Shown here: positions 34,470 to 41,842 of the stretch, piece after piece
How the letters are laid out: every line of letters starts with the position of its first letter
How positions within the stretch are numbered: position 1 is the stretch's first letter
NCBI RefSeq assembly: GCF_000515115.1
Contig: NZ_AZXF01000023.1
Location: 42,249 to 106,248 of the forward strand
Origin: Nocardiopsis sp. CNT312
GTDB taxonomy: Bacteria > Actinomycetota > Actinomycetes > Streptosporangiales > Streptosporangiaceae
DNA: 64,000 bases
Direction: 5' to 3'
The notes under the pieces: generated by a model
The model's database searches: none
What the model was told of the DNA's origin: nothing
The model's input: only the letters and a program-made list of their open reading frames with translations
Program-made: the position numbers and the translations under genes

Positions 34470-36527
34470 GTGTCCCCCCGTCCCCTGGGCCGCCTCGCGG
34501 CCGCCGGCAGCGCCCTGACGATGGCCGTCACCCTCGCCGCATGCACGCCCCACCCCAGTCCGGAGGTGGCAGTCCGGTCCTTCCTGCTGGCCTGGCAGGA
34601 CGGGGACCACGCGCGGGCCGCCGCCTACACCACCGGAGAGCCAGCTGAGGTCGAGGCGGCCCTCTCCGACGTGCACGACCAACTCGACCTGGCCGGTCTG
34701 CGCTTCGGCCTCGGGCCGATCTCTCGCGACGGCGACAGCGCCACCGCCGAGTTCAGCGCCACCGCCGACCTCGGTATCGGTGACCCCACCTGGGAGTACA
34801 CCGGCGCCATGCCCCTGGAGTGGGGCCCCGACGGCTGGCGGATCGCGTGGTCGCCGTCGGTCATCCACCCCGACCTCGGGGAAGGCGAGCGGTTGGCGGT
34901 CAGCTACGAGATCCAGGCGCGCGGCCAGATCCTCGACCGCGACGGCGTACCGCTGGTGACCAGCGAGAGCGTCACCGCCTTCGGGGTCTACCCCGGGCGG
35001 ATGGACGACCCCGAAGCGGGCGTCACCGAGCTGGCCGAACTCCTCGGCGAGGAGCCGGGGCCGCTGCTGGACCGCGTGCGCTCCGCACCGCCCGAGCAGT
35101 TCCAGCCGCTGGTGCTCATGCGCGGCCGCAACGTCGACACCGCGCTGCTCGAACAGGTCGGGCGGATCTCCGGCGTGGACACCCAGGCCGTGGAGGTCAA
35201 CCTGACGCCGGCGGTGGCCCCGGCCGTCCTCGGCGAGGTCGCCGGGACCGCGGAGCACCGGGTCTCCTCCCGTGTCCCGGGCACCTACCAGGCGGGCGAC
35301 ACCGTCGGCCTGAGCGGATTGCAGAACATCTACCAGAACGAGCTCGCCGGGTCCGCCACCACCCAGGTGGTCTCGCTCGACGAGGACGGTGAGGTCATCG
35401 GGGTCCTGGAGTCCTGGCAGGGCGACCTCAGCGGCGAGATCACCACCACCCTGGACGCGGGGGTCCAGAGCGCCGCCGAGGAGGCAGCGGCGGGCATGCC
35501 CGGAAACGGCTACGTGGTGGCCGTGGACGTCTCCAGCGGCGAACTCCTGGCCTCGGCCGCGGCCTCGGGCGACACCACCGACAACGGCGGCCTGACCGGC
35601 TCCTACAAGCCGGGGGGCGCCTTCACGATCGTCTCCGCGCTGGCCGCCCTCCAGTCGGGCGCGGTGGGGGCCGACACCGAGGTGCCCTGCGGCTTCGAGA
35701 CCGAGATCGGCGGGGAGCACTTCACCAACCCGCACGGGCAGACCGGGTTCGGCGACTCCAGCCTGAGTGCCGCCCTCGCTGTCAACTGCGCCGTCGGGTT
35801 CGCCGACCTGGGTGCGCAGGTGGGACCGGCAGCGCTCACCTCGGCCGCCGCCGACTTGGGCCTGGGAACCGGGTGGCAGCTTCCGCTGTCGGCCAACGCC
35901 GGTGAGGTGGCCATCGGCGGCGGCGAGGCCGAGGTCGCCCTGGCCATGAACGGCGAGCACGGGGTCCTGGTCAGCCCGCTGGGCATGGCGCTGGCCGCCG
36001 CGGCGGTCGCCGACGGCACGTGGCACGCGCCGACCCTGGTCAGCGGCCAGGAGCCGGAGACCGCGGACGGCGGTGCCCTGGACCCGGGTGCCCTGGAGGT
36101 GGTCCGGCAGGGGATGGGCGACGCGGTCGCCGGCCGCATGTCCTCGCTCAACGGCCCCCAGTACGGTGAGGAACAGGTGTACGGCCAGGCCGCCCGCGCC
36201 GAGCAGGGCGAGACGTCGCTGCACTGGTTCGTGGGCTACCAGGGCGGCGTGGCCTTCGCGGTCCTGGCCGAGGTCGACCCCGCGCGGACCCTGACGGGGC
36301 AGTACGCGTTCAACGCGGCGGCGGCCTTCCTGGGCGCGATGGCCGCGGGCGGGACCGAGGAGGGGATTTCCGAGGACCCGTTGGACCAGGCCGCGGGCGC
36401 GGGCGACCCCGCGTCGCCCACCAGTCCGGAGACCCCCGTCGCGGGCGCGGAGGACCCCGTCACGGAGGGGGTCGGAGCGGAGGCGCCCGCCCCGGCCCTT
36501 ACCGAACAGGGGATTCCGGCGCAATAG
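34470..36527 (+). CDS. Penicillin-binding-protein-like lipoprotein lacking catalytic motifs
   Basis: The 685-aa product has a lipoprotein signal ending TLAAC, an NTF2-like MecA-N domain (about 30-135), a PBP-dimerisation domain (RGQILDRDGVPL, about 150-300) and a class B transpeptidase domain (about 320-600). The active-site motifs are lost. The SxxK serine/lysine become Gly383 and Thr386 (YKPGGAFT), SxN becomes NCA at 439-441, and KTG becomes QAA at 573-575. Surrounding structure such as HWFVGYQGG is kept, so it looks like a maintained pseudo-enzyme: sensor, scaffold or beta-lactam sponge. GTG 34470 has AAAGGAAC upstream; a GTG at 34443 overlapping the smpB stop would add nine residues. Confidence 0.85.
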   Translation: MSPRPLGRLAAAGSALTMAVTLAACTPHPSPEVAVRSFLLAWQDGDHARAAAYTTGEPAEVEAALSDVHDQLDLAGLRFGLGPISRDGDSATAEFSATADLGIGDPTWEYTGAMPLEWGPDGWRIAWSPSVIHPDLGEGERLAVSYEIQARGQILDRDGVPLVTSESVTAFGVYPGRMDDPEAGVTELAELLGEEPGPLLDRVRSAPPEQFQPLVLMRGRNVDTALLEQVGRISGVDTQAVEVNLTPAVAPAVLGEVAGTAEHRVSSRVPGTYQAGDTVGLSGLQNIYQNELAGSATTQVVSLDEDGEVIGVLESWQGDLSGEITTTLDAGVQSAAEEAAAGMPGNGYVVAVDVSSGELLASAAASGDTTDNGGLTGSYKPGGAFTIVSALAALQSGAVGADTEVPCGFETEIGGEHFTNPHGQTGFGDSSLSAALAVNCAVGFADLGAQVGPAALTSAAADLGLGTGWQLPLSANAGEVAIGGGEAEVALAMNGEHGVLVSPLGMALAAAAVADGTWHAPTLVSGQEPETADGGALDPGALEVVRQGMGDAVAGRMSSLNGPQYGEEQVYGQAARAEQGETSLHWFVGYQGGVAFAVLAEVDPARTLTGQYAFNAAAAFLGAMAAGGTEEGISEDPLDQAAGAGDPASPTSPETPVAGAEDPVTEGVGAEAPAPALTEQGIPAQ

Positions 36528-36530
36528 TCC

Positions 36531-36563
36531 ACGCCGGGCAACCCTGGAAGGGGTGCCCGGCGT
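36531..36563 (+). terminator. Hairpin terminator after the PBP-like gene
   Basis: Perfect 10-bp arms ACGCCGGGCA and TGCCCGGCGT flank a 13-nt loop and are followed by CTTCCCT. A second 11-bp hairpin lies at 36679-36725. The rest of the 300 bp before tmRNA holds no gene that I can support, only the tmRNA promoter. Confidence 0.75.
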
Positions 36564-36863
36564 CTTCCCTGGTGAGGCCGGTACCGCGACAGGGGGAAGC
36601 GGGAAGGCACGAGTGGGCAGGACCTCGTCTCGGGGGAGGGTCTGCCGGATGTTCAAGGTCGACTGACCCTGTCGACCGCCCCCGTGGGCCGCGTCAGACC
36701 TGTCTTGAGTCCGCGCCCACGGGGGATCTCCATGTCAGGAGCCCTGTACCGGCGGCGGGAATAGGCTTGGTGCCCGCCCCGTTGAAGCTGTAGAGTGGCG
36801 GCCAGCGGGCTTCGCCGCTCGCGTGTCGGCCCTCCCTTCGGGGAAGGCCGTGACAACTGCACA

Positions 36864-37234
36864 GGGGGTGATCGGTTTCGACTTCGGTAGTCGTTCCAGG
36901 GGAAGCGGGTCGAGGGTTGCGTCTGTGACCTCGTTAATCCTGCATTCGCATAAATTCAAGTGCCAATTCTAAGCGCACTGAGTTCGCTCTCGCTGCCTAA
37001 GCGATAGCGACTCTGTCGACCTGGGCTCGTCATCGGCTCAGGACCCGGCATCAGCTAGATGACTCACCGCTCGGACCAGGCCACGGGGCCGAGCGGGACA
37101 CATACGTGGCTGGGCCTGTCAGCGATGTGTCCGTGTAAGCGCTGGGGCCGAGTAGAACGACAGCGCGGACTGCACCCGGAGAAGCCCTGGCTCGGTGCTG
37201 AAGGACGCGGGTTCGATTCCCGCCACCTCCACGA
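36864..37234 (+). ncRNA. ssrA: Transfer-messenger RNA (tmRNA)
   Basis: The 5' end GGGGGTGATCGGTTTCGAC pairs with the 3' CACCTCC to form the alanine-type acceptor stem, and the T-arm GGTTCGATTCC is intact. The resume codon GCC at 36962 starts a tag ORF encoding ANSKRTEFALAA and a TAA stop (36998-37000). As I recall, this is the Thermobifida-type tag, not the longer Streptomyces one. After the discriminator A the genome reads CGA, so CCA must be added post-transcriptionally. tmRNA with SmpB rescues stalled ribosomes. Confidence 0.96.
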
Positions 37235-37238
37235 ACTC

Positions 37239-37290
37239 AGGACGACCCTGCTCGCGCGTGACCGCGCTTGCCGGGTCGTCCTTTGTGTTT
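37239..37290 (+). terminator. Rho-independent terminator of tmRNA
   Basis: AGGACGACCC (37239-37248) pairs perfectly with GGGTCGTCCT (37273-37282) and is followed by the T-rich tail TTGTGTTT. This is the most classical intrinsic terminator in the window. Confidence 0.9.
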
Positions 37291-37477
37291 ACCGGGGGCG
37301 ACCCCCGAGCCCCCGTGCAGGCCCGTGTGGTCGATCGCTGGGCGACCTTCCCCGCGGGCCTGGTGCCTTCCGGTTGTTCTCGTTCTCGTGTCTGCTCCTG
37401 CACGTTCGGTTATAAACTGGTGGAAGTGCGGTTCTTGCAATAGCCACCGGCCGAACCCCTCAGGGAAGGACGCCCCC

Positions 37478-37655
37478 GTGGCCCCTCGCTCCGCAACTCT
37501 TCCCTTTTTCGCCCGGCCGTCTGCTCCTCGTGCCGCTGACTGCCCGGTGTGCAACGGGAGCGGAAAAGGCCTGGATCGATTCGGACGGCAAAGGTCCCTG
37601 GAAGGGCAGGCAACTCGTCGACTGCGGTGTCTGCGACGGACCGGGGCAGGCATAG
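37478..37655 (+). pseudogene. Frameshifted paralogue of the zinc-ribbon mini-protein
   Basis: From a GTG with AGGGAAGG upstream, the frame reaches DCPVCNGSGK (first zinc half-site). It must then shift by one base to continue as WIDSDGKGPWKGRQLVD and CGVCDGPG, ending TAG at 37653-37655. This matches the intact gene at 22979-23122 in both cysteine pairs and the SDGRKKGWGKDKE-like middle. The methyltransferase pseudogene follows 3 nt later, so the whole pair was duplicated and is decaying. Confidence 0.75.
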
Positions 37656-37658
37656 GGC

Positions 37659-38025
37659 ATGGACCTCGGCCGCATGCATGCCGACCTGGTGGCCGGGCTG
37701 GACGCCACTGACACCGTCCGGGCGGCGTTCGCCGACCATCCGCGCACCGGTTCATCCCGAACCTGGTCTGGCCCGGCCCCCAGGGGCTTCCGCTCATCCG
37801 CAAGCAGAATCCGGACCGGTGGGCGGACTACGTCTACACCGACGACGCAGTCATCACCCAGGCCAACGACGGGGGAGCGGGACCGCTCAACAAGCCCTCC
37901 TCCTCGTCCGCCCTCCAGCTCATGGCGGACATGATCGGGGCGCCGGGATCGGTCCGGGCATACGGGTGCTGGAGATCGGCGCCGGGACGGGGTGGAACGC
38001 GGCGATCCTGGCTTCCCTGGTCGGC
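37659..38025 (+). pseudogene. Truncated, multiply frameshifted PCMT-like methyltransferase
   Basis: The sequence starts MDLGRMHADLVAGLDATD and parallels the intact gene at 23119 (MTDLGGRHADLVSRLDTTD). It loses frame after ADHPR and resumes as RFIPNLVWPGPQGLPLI, then YVYTDDAVITQANDGG and SSSSALQLMADMIG. It shifts again before GPGIRVLEIGAGTGWNAAI and stops matching at LASLVG (about 38025). At least two frameshifts and loss of the C-terminal ~240 residues make it non-functional. It abuts the opposite-strand hydrolase pseudogene. Confidence 0.8.
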
Positions 38026-38890
38026 CAGGCGGATGCCGCCGAGCGCGTTGCCCTGGTCGTCGCGGCTCAGGGTGAAGGCACCGTCCTACTCCAGGCGCGG
38101 CGCCACCGGGGGAGCGGAACCGTCGCGGGTCCGGTCCACCAGGTGGTCGTAGGCGGCGTTGAGCACGTGGTGGAACGGGATCCGGCTCAGCGGGGGCGCT
38201 CGCACTGCTGGGGCTCGGTGCCGGGGTTCTCCCCGACGATGACCGTGTCCACGTCGAAACCGGGCAGCGGGTCGGTGCCCTCGGGGGCGCGCAGGGCGCG
38301 GGCGGTCTGGGAGTGGATGTCGAACGCGGGGGCGTCCTCCAGGTCGGCGCCGCCGACGGTCAGGCCGCCGTAGCGCTCGGAGTCCCACTCGCGCAGGGCG
38401 TCCACGTCCACGCGCTGCGCGGACAGGCCCACCCAGACGTGGCCCTCGCGCATGAAGTAGTCGTGGGACAGGAACCAGTCGGTCTCGATGTCCTGACCGA
38501 AGCTGACGTTGTTCCACTCCAGGAAGGCGGCACCGCTGGAGTCGGCGGCGTCCGCCGGGCGGCGGACCACCATGCGGGTGGTGCAGGGGGAGGATCCGAC
38601 GACCTCGCCGGTGTCGGTGCCGTAGTGCTGCGCCGTCCCTTCCAGGAGGAACTCCTCCTCGACGTAGTCGTAGGCGTCGAGGTCGACCTCGACGCCTCGC
38701 CCGTTTCGAGCGGGGGCAGCGGAGGTCCGTCGGCGGACATGGAGGGGTAGGAGTCCTTGGTGGCCGGGACGGGCCCGGAGACCGTGGCGGCGGGGCCGGT
38801 CGGGTCGGCTTGGGCGGGCAGCGCGCCCAGCAGGCCGGATACGAGGACGAGGCTCGTAGTGGTGACGCCGAGACGCAGGGGGCTCGTGAG
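38026..38890 (-). pseudogene. Decayed secreted alpha/beta-hydrolase-domain protein
   Basis: Reading from 38890 down, a signal-peptide-like stretch (SLVLVSGLLGALPAQA) lies in one frame and breaks near 38710. The body continues in another frame with YDYVEEEFLLEGTAQHYGTD, AFLEWNNVSFGQDIETDWFL and HDYFMREGHVWVGLSAQRVD, up to a shortened end near 38190. The nucleophile-elbow region is deleted. A 3' piece (FHHVLNAAYDHLVDRTRDG, a stop, then DDQGNALGGIRLAD) follows in a different frame. The content fits the large actinobacterial alpha/beta-hydrolase-domain family whose members end with such a segment. Two breaks plus a deletion mark it as a pseudogene. Confidence 0.7.
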
Positions 38891-39076
38891 CGCATCCGAA
38901 TGTTACCTCTGAGTAGCCTGGCGTTGCGCTCAGAACGCTGCGTTCGGTGAACGTGCGAGGCCAGGAGTCACGCCCCCTGGTCCTCACGTGTGGAAGCGGA
39001 CGCGTGGAAACACCGAGGAACCCACGGATACGTCCGGGAGGGGCCGGTGCGGGGCCGCGCCGCGGCCCCGCCCGCC

Positions 39077-39385
39077 TCACGCCTCGGTGGCCCCCACCAG
39101 CCAGGCGACCTTGTGCGCGGCCACCCCCGGGCTCGCGCTGCCGCCCAGGTAGACGCCGAACGAGGCGATGAAGGCGTGTCCCTGCTCGCGGCGCTCGCAG
39201 AGCACGTCCTCGACGGCGTGGACCGACCGCGGGTTGGCGACCCGCAGCCGGGGTGAGGGCTCGTCCGCCACGTCCGCCGTCACGTCGTAGCGCGACAGCT
39301 CGTCGGCGAGTTTCTCCAGGTGCGCGCGCTCTTCGGAGGGCACGCGGGCCGACGTGTGGTCCTGTGCCTGTCCCGACTCGGCCAT
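39077..39385 (-). CDS. Hypothetical protein
   Basis: This 102-aa soluble protein begins MAESGQAQDHTSARVPSEER, carries a helix HLEKLADELSRYDVTADV and ends with AHKVAWLVGATEA. I do not recognise a family. The ATG at 39385 was chosen because GAAAGGATC precedes it; a longer start at 39421 is possible. The codon bias is strong, so the gene is real. It is monocistronic, 87 bp downstream of the nagA stop on the same strand; co-transcription is possible. Confidence 0.6.
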   Translation of the reverse strand: MAESGQAQDHTSARVPSEERAHLEKLADELSRYDVTADVADEPSPRLRVANPRSVHAVEDVLCERREQGHAFIASFGVYLGGSASPGVAAHKVAWLVGATEA

Positions 39386-39472
39386 GGGTGATCCTTTCGT
39401 GTCGAGCACGGGTGTCCTCAATGCCCGACCGCCATTGTGGCCCAGCGGAAAACCCCCGAATGCGCACCGCGA

Positions 39473-40618
39473 CTACGACACGCCGTCGGCCAGCCACTCG
39501 CCGCGGTGCATGGCCCGGCCCACGGAGAGGTCGTCGGCGAAGACCAGCAGGTCGGCGGGGGCGCCCGCCTCGATCCGCCCCGCGTCGATCCCGAGCGAGC
39601 GCGCGGGCACGCAGGAAGCCGAGCGCACCGCGTCGGGCAGCGTCGCGCCGTGGTCGGTCACCGCGTTGCGTACCGCCTGGGGGAGCACGATGGTGCTGGA
39701 GGCGATCGCGCCGTTCTCCACCAGCCTCGCCTCGCCCCCCTGGACGCGCACCCGCAGGTTCCCGAGCGTGTACTGGCCGTCGCCGAGGCCGGTCGCCGAC
39801 ATCGCGTCGGTCACCAGTGACACCCGCCCGGCCCCGGCGGCGGAGAACACGAGCCGCCCCGCCCCCGGGTGGACGTGCACGTTGTCGGCGATGAGCTCCA
39901 CGGTGACCCGCTCGTCGTGCAGCGCCGCCGCGACGGGGCCGGGGTCGCGGTGGTTCATCGGACGCATCGCGTTGTACAGGTGCGTGGCCACGGTGGCTCC
40001 CGCGTCGAAGGCCGCCAGGGTCTGCTCGTAGCAGGACTCGGTATGGCCCACGGCGACCACCACGCCCGAGGAGGCCGCGGCGTGGATGAGGTCCAGCGCT
40101 CCCGGCAGTTCGGGCGCCACCGTGATCATGCGCACGTGTCCCCGGCCGGCCGTGAGCCAGCGGTCGAACTCGTCGGTGTCGGGCTCGCGCAGCAGGTCCG
40201 GATCGTGTGCCCCGCACTTGGACCGGGCGATGAAGGGGCCCTCCAGATAGATCCCCGCCAGCTCGCCCGACTCGCACAGTTCGGCGAGCGCCGAGACCTG
40301 GCGGAGCGTGTCCTCCGGGGTGGCGGCGACCAGGCCGCCCACCATCGAGGTCACCCCCTGGGAGCGGTTGAACGCGGCGATCCTGCCCGCCGCCTCGGGG
40401 TCGGCCTCGGTGAAGGCGTGCCCTATGCCGCCGTGCACGTGGGTGTCGACCAGGCCCGGAGCGACCCATGCGCCGTTGAGGTCGTGGACGGGCCCGGGAG
40501 GGGGGTTCCCGGTGCCGAGCGCGGCGATACGGCCGTCCTCGACCAGGAGCCAGCCGTCGTGGACTTCGTTCGGTAGGACGAACCGGGCATTGGCGAGGGT
40601 GACGGGGGTGTGGGCCAT
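39473..40618 (-). CDS. nagA: N-acetylglucosamine-6-phosphate deacetylase
   Basis: This 381-aa amidohydrolase has the metal-site DTHVHGG (His60/His62), IYLEGPFIA with the ligand Glu, VGHTESCYEQ, THLYNAMRPM and the catalytic Asp in LVTDAMSATG. It removes acetate from GlcNAc-6-P, giving GlcN-6-P for the deaminase step; the SIS protein at 3256 could be that deaminase. The ATG at 40618 has GGAGAG upstream and fits the family length. The longer open frame upstream is shadow. No dre-type operator is seen upstream, in contrast to the 3.2-kb locus. Confidence 0.94.
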   Translation of the reverse strand: MAHTPVTLANARFVLPNEVHDGWLLVEDGRIAALGTGNPPPGPVHDLNGAWVAPGLVDTHVHGGIGHAFTEADPEAAGRIAAFNRSQGVTSMVGGLVAATPEDTLRQVSALAELCESGELAGIYLEGPFIARSKCGAHDPDLLREPDTDEFDRWLTAGRGHVRMITVAPELPGALDLIHAAASSGVVVAVGHTESCYEQTLAAFDAGATVATHLYNAMRPMNHRDPGPVAAALHDERVTVELIADNVHVHPGAGRLVFSAAGAGRVSLVTDAMSATGLGDGQYTLGNLRVRVQGGEARLVENGAIASSTIVLPQAVRNAVTDHGATLPDAVRSASCVPARSLGIDAGRIEAGAPADLLVFADDLSVGRAMHRGEWLADGVS

Positions 40619-40792
40619 GTTCGGGCTCTCTCCGGAACTCTCGGTCAGTGGTGTGTCGCACATTACATCCGCGGTGCGGGGGCCCTCGGTACAATCCGGG
40701 ATTCCCTCTGGAGCTGGGACATCTTGCCCTGTGGAACGGTGTATCCGTGGTATGGGCGGGGGCCGCAGGCCGGGAGAGGCCGCGCGCATGCA

Positions 40793-40822
40793 TTGACGAT
40801 AGTGGCAGCCGAGCCCCATCAT
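40793..40822 (+). promoter_or_regulatory. Candidate promoter for a leaderless leader-peptide transcript
   Basis: TTGACG (40793-40798) is followed after 18 bp by CATCAT (40817-40822), placing the probable +1 at about 40829. That is the ATG of the leader ORF. The -10 is weak; the assignment rests mainly on position. Confidence 0.4.
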
Positions 40823-40828
40823 GGAGGC

Positions 40829-40906
40829 ATGTCCGCCGGTGAGCTGCTTGTCCAGCGCCTGCATGTCGATCTGCGACAGCAGGCGAGCGCGCTCTGTCGT
40901 AGCTAG
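40829..40906 (+). CDS. Cysteine-type regulatory leader peptide (25 aa)
   Basis: The ORF contains RLHVDLRQQASALCRS, matching the short actinobacterial leader peptides of pattern HVDLxRxxSAxC that precede sulfur-metabolism genes. There a Cys codon near the end makes ribosomes stall when cysteine is scarce. The only nearby Shine-Dalgarno (GGAGG) is one nt from the ATG, too close, so a leaderless start is likely. Two hairpins follow (40913-40949), then an FMN reductase gene 243 bp downstream on the same strand. The peptide itself probably has no other role. Confidence 0.72.
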   Translation: MSAGELLVQRLHVDLRQQASALCRS

Positions 40907-40912
40907 CGCATA

Positions 40913-40949
40913 GCGGGGCCCCGCCCCGCGGCACGGCTCTGCCCGTGCC
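40913..40949 (+). promoter_or_regulatory. Tandem hairpins, putative attenuator
   Basis: GCGGGGC/GCCCCGC (40913-40929) and GGCACGG/CCGTGCC (40930-40949) are adjacent perfect hairpins starting 7 nt after the leader stop. They are well placed to act as an attenuator or antiterminator for the FMN reductase gene. The remaining 200 bp before that gene shows no ORF. Confidence 0.5.
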
Positions 40950-41149
40950 CTCGCAGACACCGGACGCGCACTCCCTTCCGATATCTCTCGGGCTTTCGGG
41001 CCGGACTCCACGGCTTCGGGAGTACCCCTGCGAATCCGACCACCGGCCCGTGCCGGTTGGGCGGGGGAACGTTGTCACCTCCGGTGTCGAAGAACGAACA
41101 CCGCCCCCCGACGCCTCCCCGCTTCCGGTCCGAACCCAGGAGTTCTCCC

Positions 41150-41665
41150 ATGACCCGCTTCACCGTGCTCGTCGCCGCACCCCAGACCCGCTCCGCCGTT
41201 TACTCCACCGCTCTCGACGCGGCCGCCGAGATCTCCTCCCGCGCGGGGGTCGACGCCTGCCCCGAGGTCGTCGACCTCGCCGGGATCGGCCCCGAGCTGC
41301 TCGCCGAATCCTCCGAGGCGGTCGACGCCGCCCTGGCCCGGGTGCGCGGCAGCGACGTCCTGCTCGTGGCCTCCCCACAGGTGCACGGCACCTACACCGG
41401 TCTGCTCAAGGTCTTCCTGGACCGCCTGCCCGAACTGGGCCTGGGCCACACGGTGGCGGTTCCGCTCGCCGTCGTCGAGGACCTGCGCAACAGCCGCGGG
41501 ATCGAGGAGGATCTGCGCGTCCTGCTCGCCGACCTGGGCGCCTGGGTCGCCGAGCCCGGCCTCGTCCTGGGTGCCGACGAGACCGACCGCCCCGGGAACG
41601 TGGTGCGCGCGTGGGCCGACATCGCCGCTCCGGGCCTGCGCCAGGCCGTGTCCGTCGCGGTCTGA
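41150..41665 (+). CDS. NADPH-dependent FMN reductase
   Basis: This 171-aa flavodoxin-fold reductase has SDVLLVASPQVHGTYTGLLKVFLDRLP, the FMN-binding and SPxYxGxxxGxLKxxLD-type signature near 70-95. Relatives (SsuE, MsuE) supply FMNH2 to sulfonate monooxygenases. The ATG at 41150 follows CCCAGGAG. A cysteine-type leader peptide upstream fits a role in sulfur assimilation. However, the partner monooxygenase and ABC transporter are not in the window, so the specific pathway is inferred. Confidence 0.85.
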   Translation: MTRFTVLVAAPQTRSAVYSTALDAAAEISSRAGVDACPEVVDLAGIGPELLAESSEAVDAALARVRGSDVLLVASPQVHGTYTGLLKVFLDRLPELGLGHTVAVPLAVVEDLRNSRGIEEDLRVLLADLGAWVAEPGLVLGADETDRPGNVVRAWADIAAPGLRQAVSVAV

Positions 41666-41842
41666 GACGGGGCGGACCGCGGCCGCCCCGCGCGGCGGCG
41701 GAGCACGTGTTCGTCGCCGAACCGTGCCCGTATCCGGGCCCCGTCCCGGATACTGGTCTGGGAAGGGTCTCCCGCCCCCGCCGGCCAGCCGATCACCCGC
41801 GGCGGGTGGGGACCGGTCGCGACGCACGCGCGGCGTCACAGC

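Noticed and set aside
38187..41078. Minus-strand open frame of 963 codons spanning nagA
   Set aside because: It mixes the real hydrolase-pseudogene segment with out-of-frame nagA sequence. Only the 38.2-38.7 kb part has family features.
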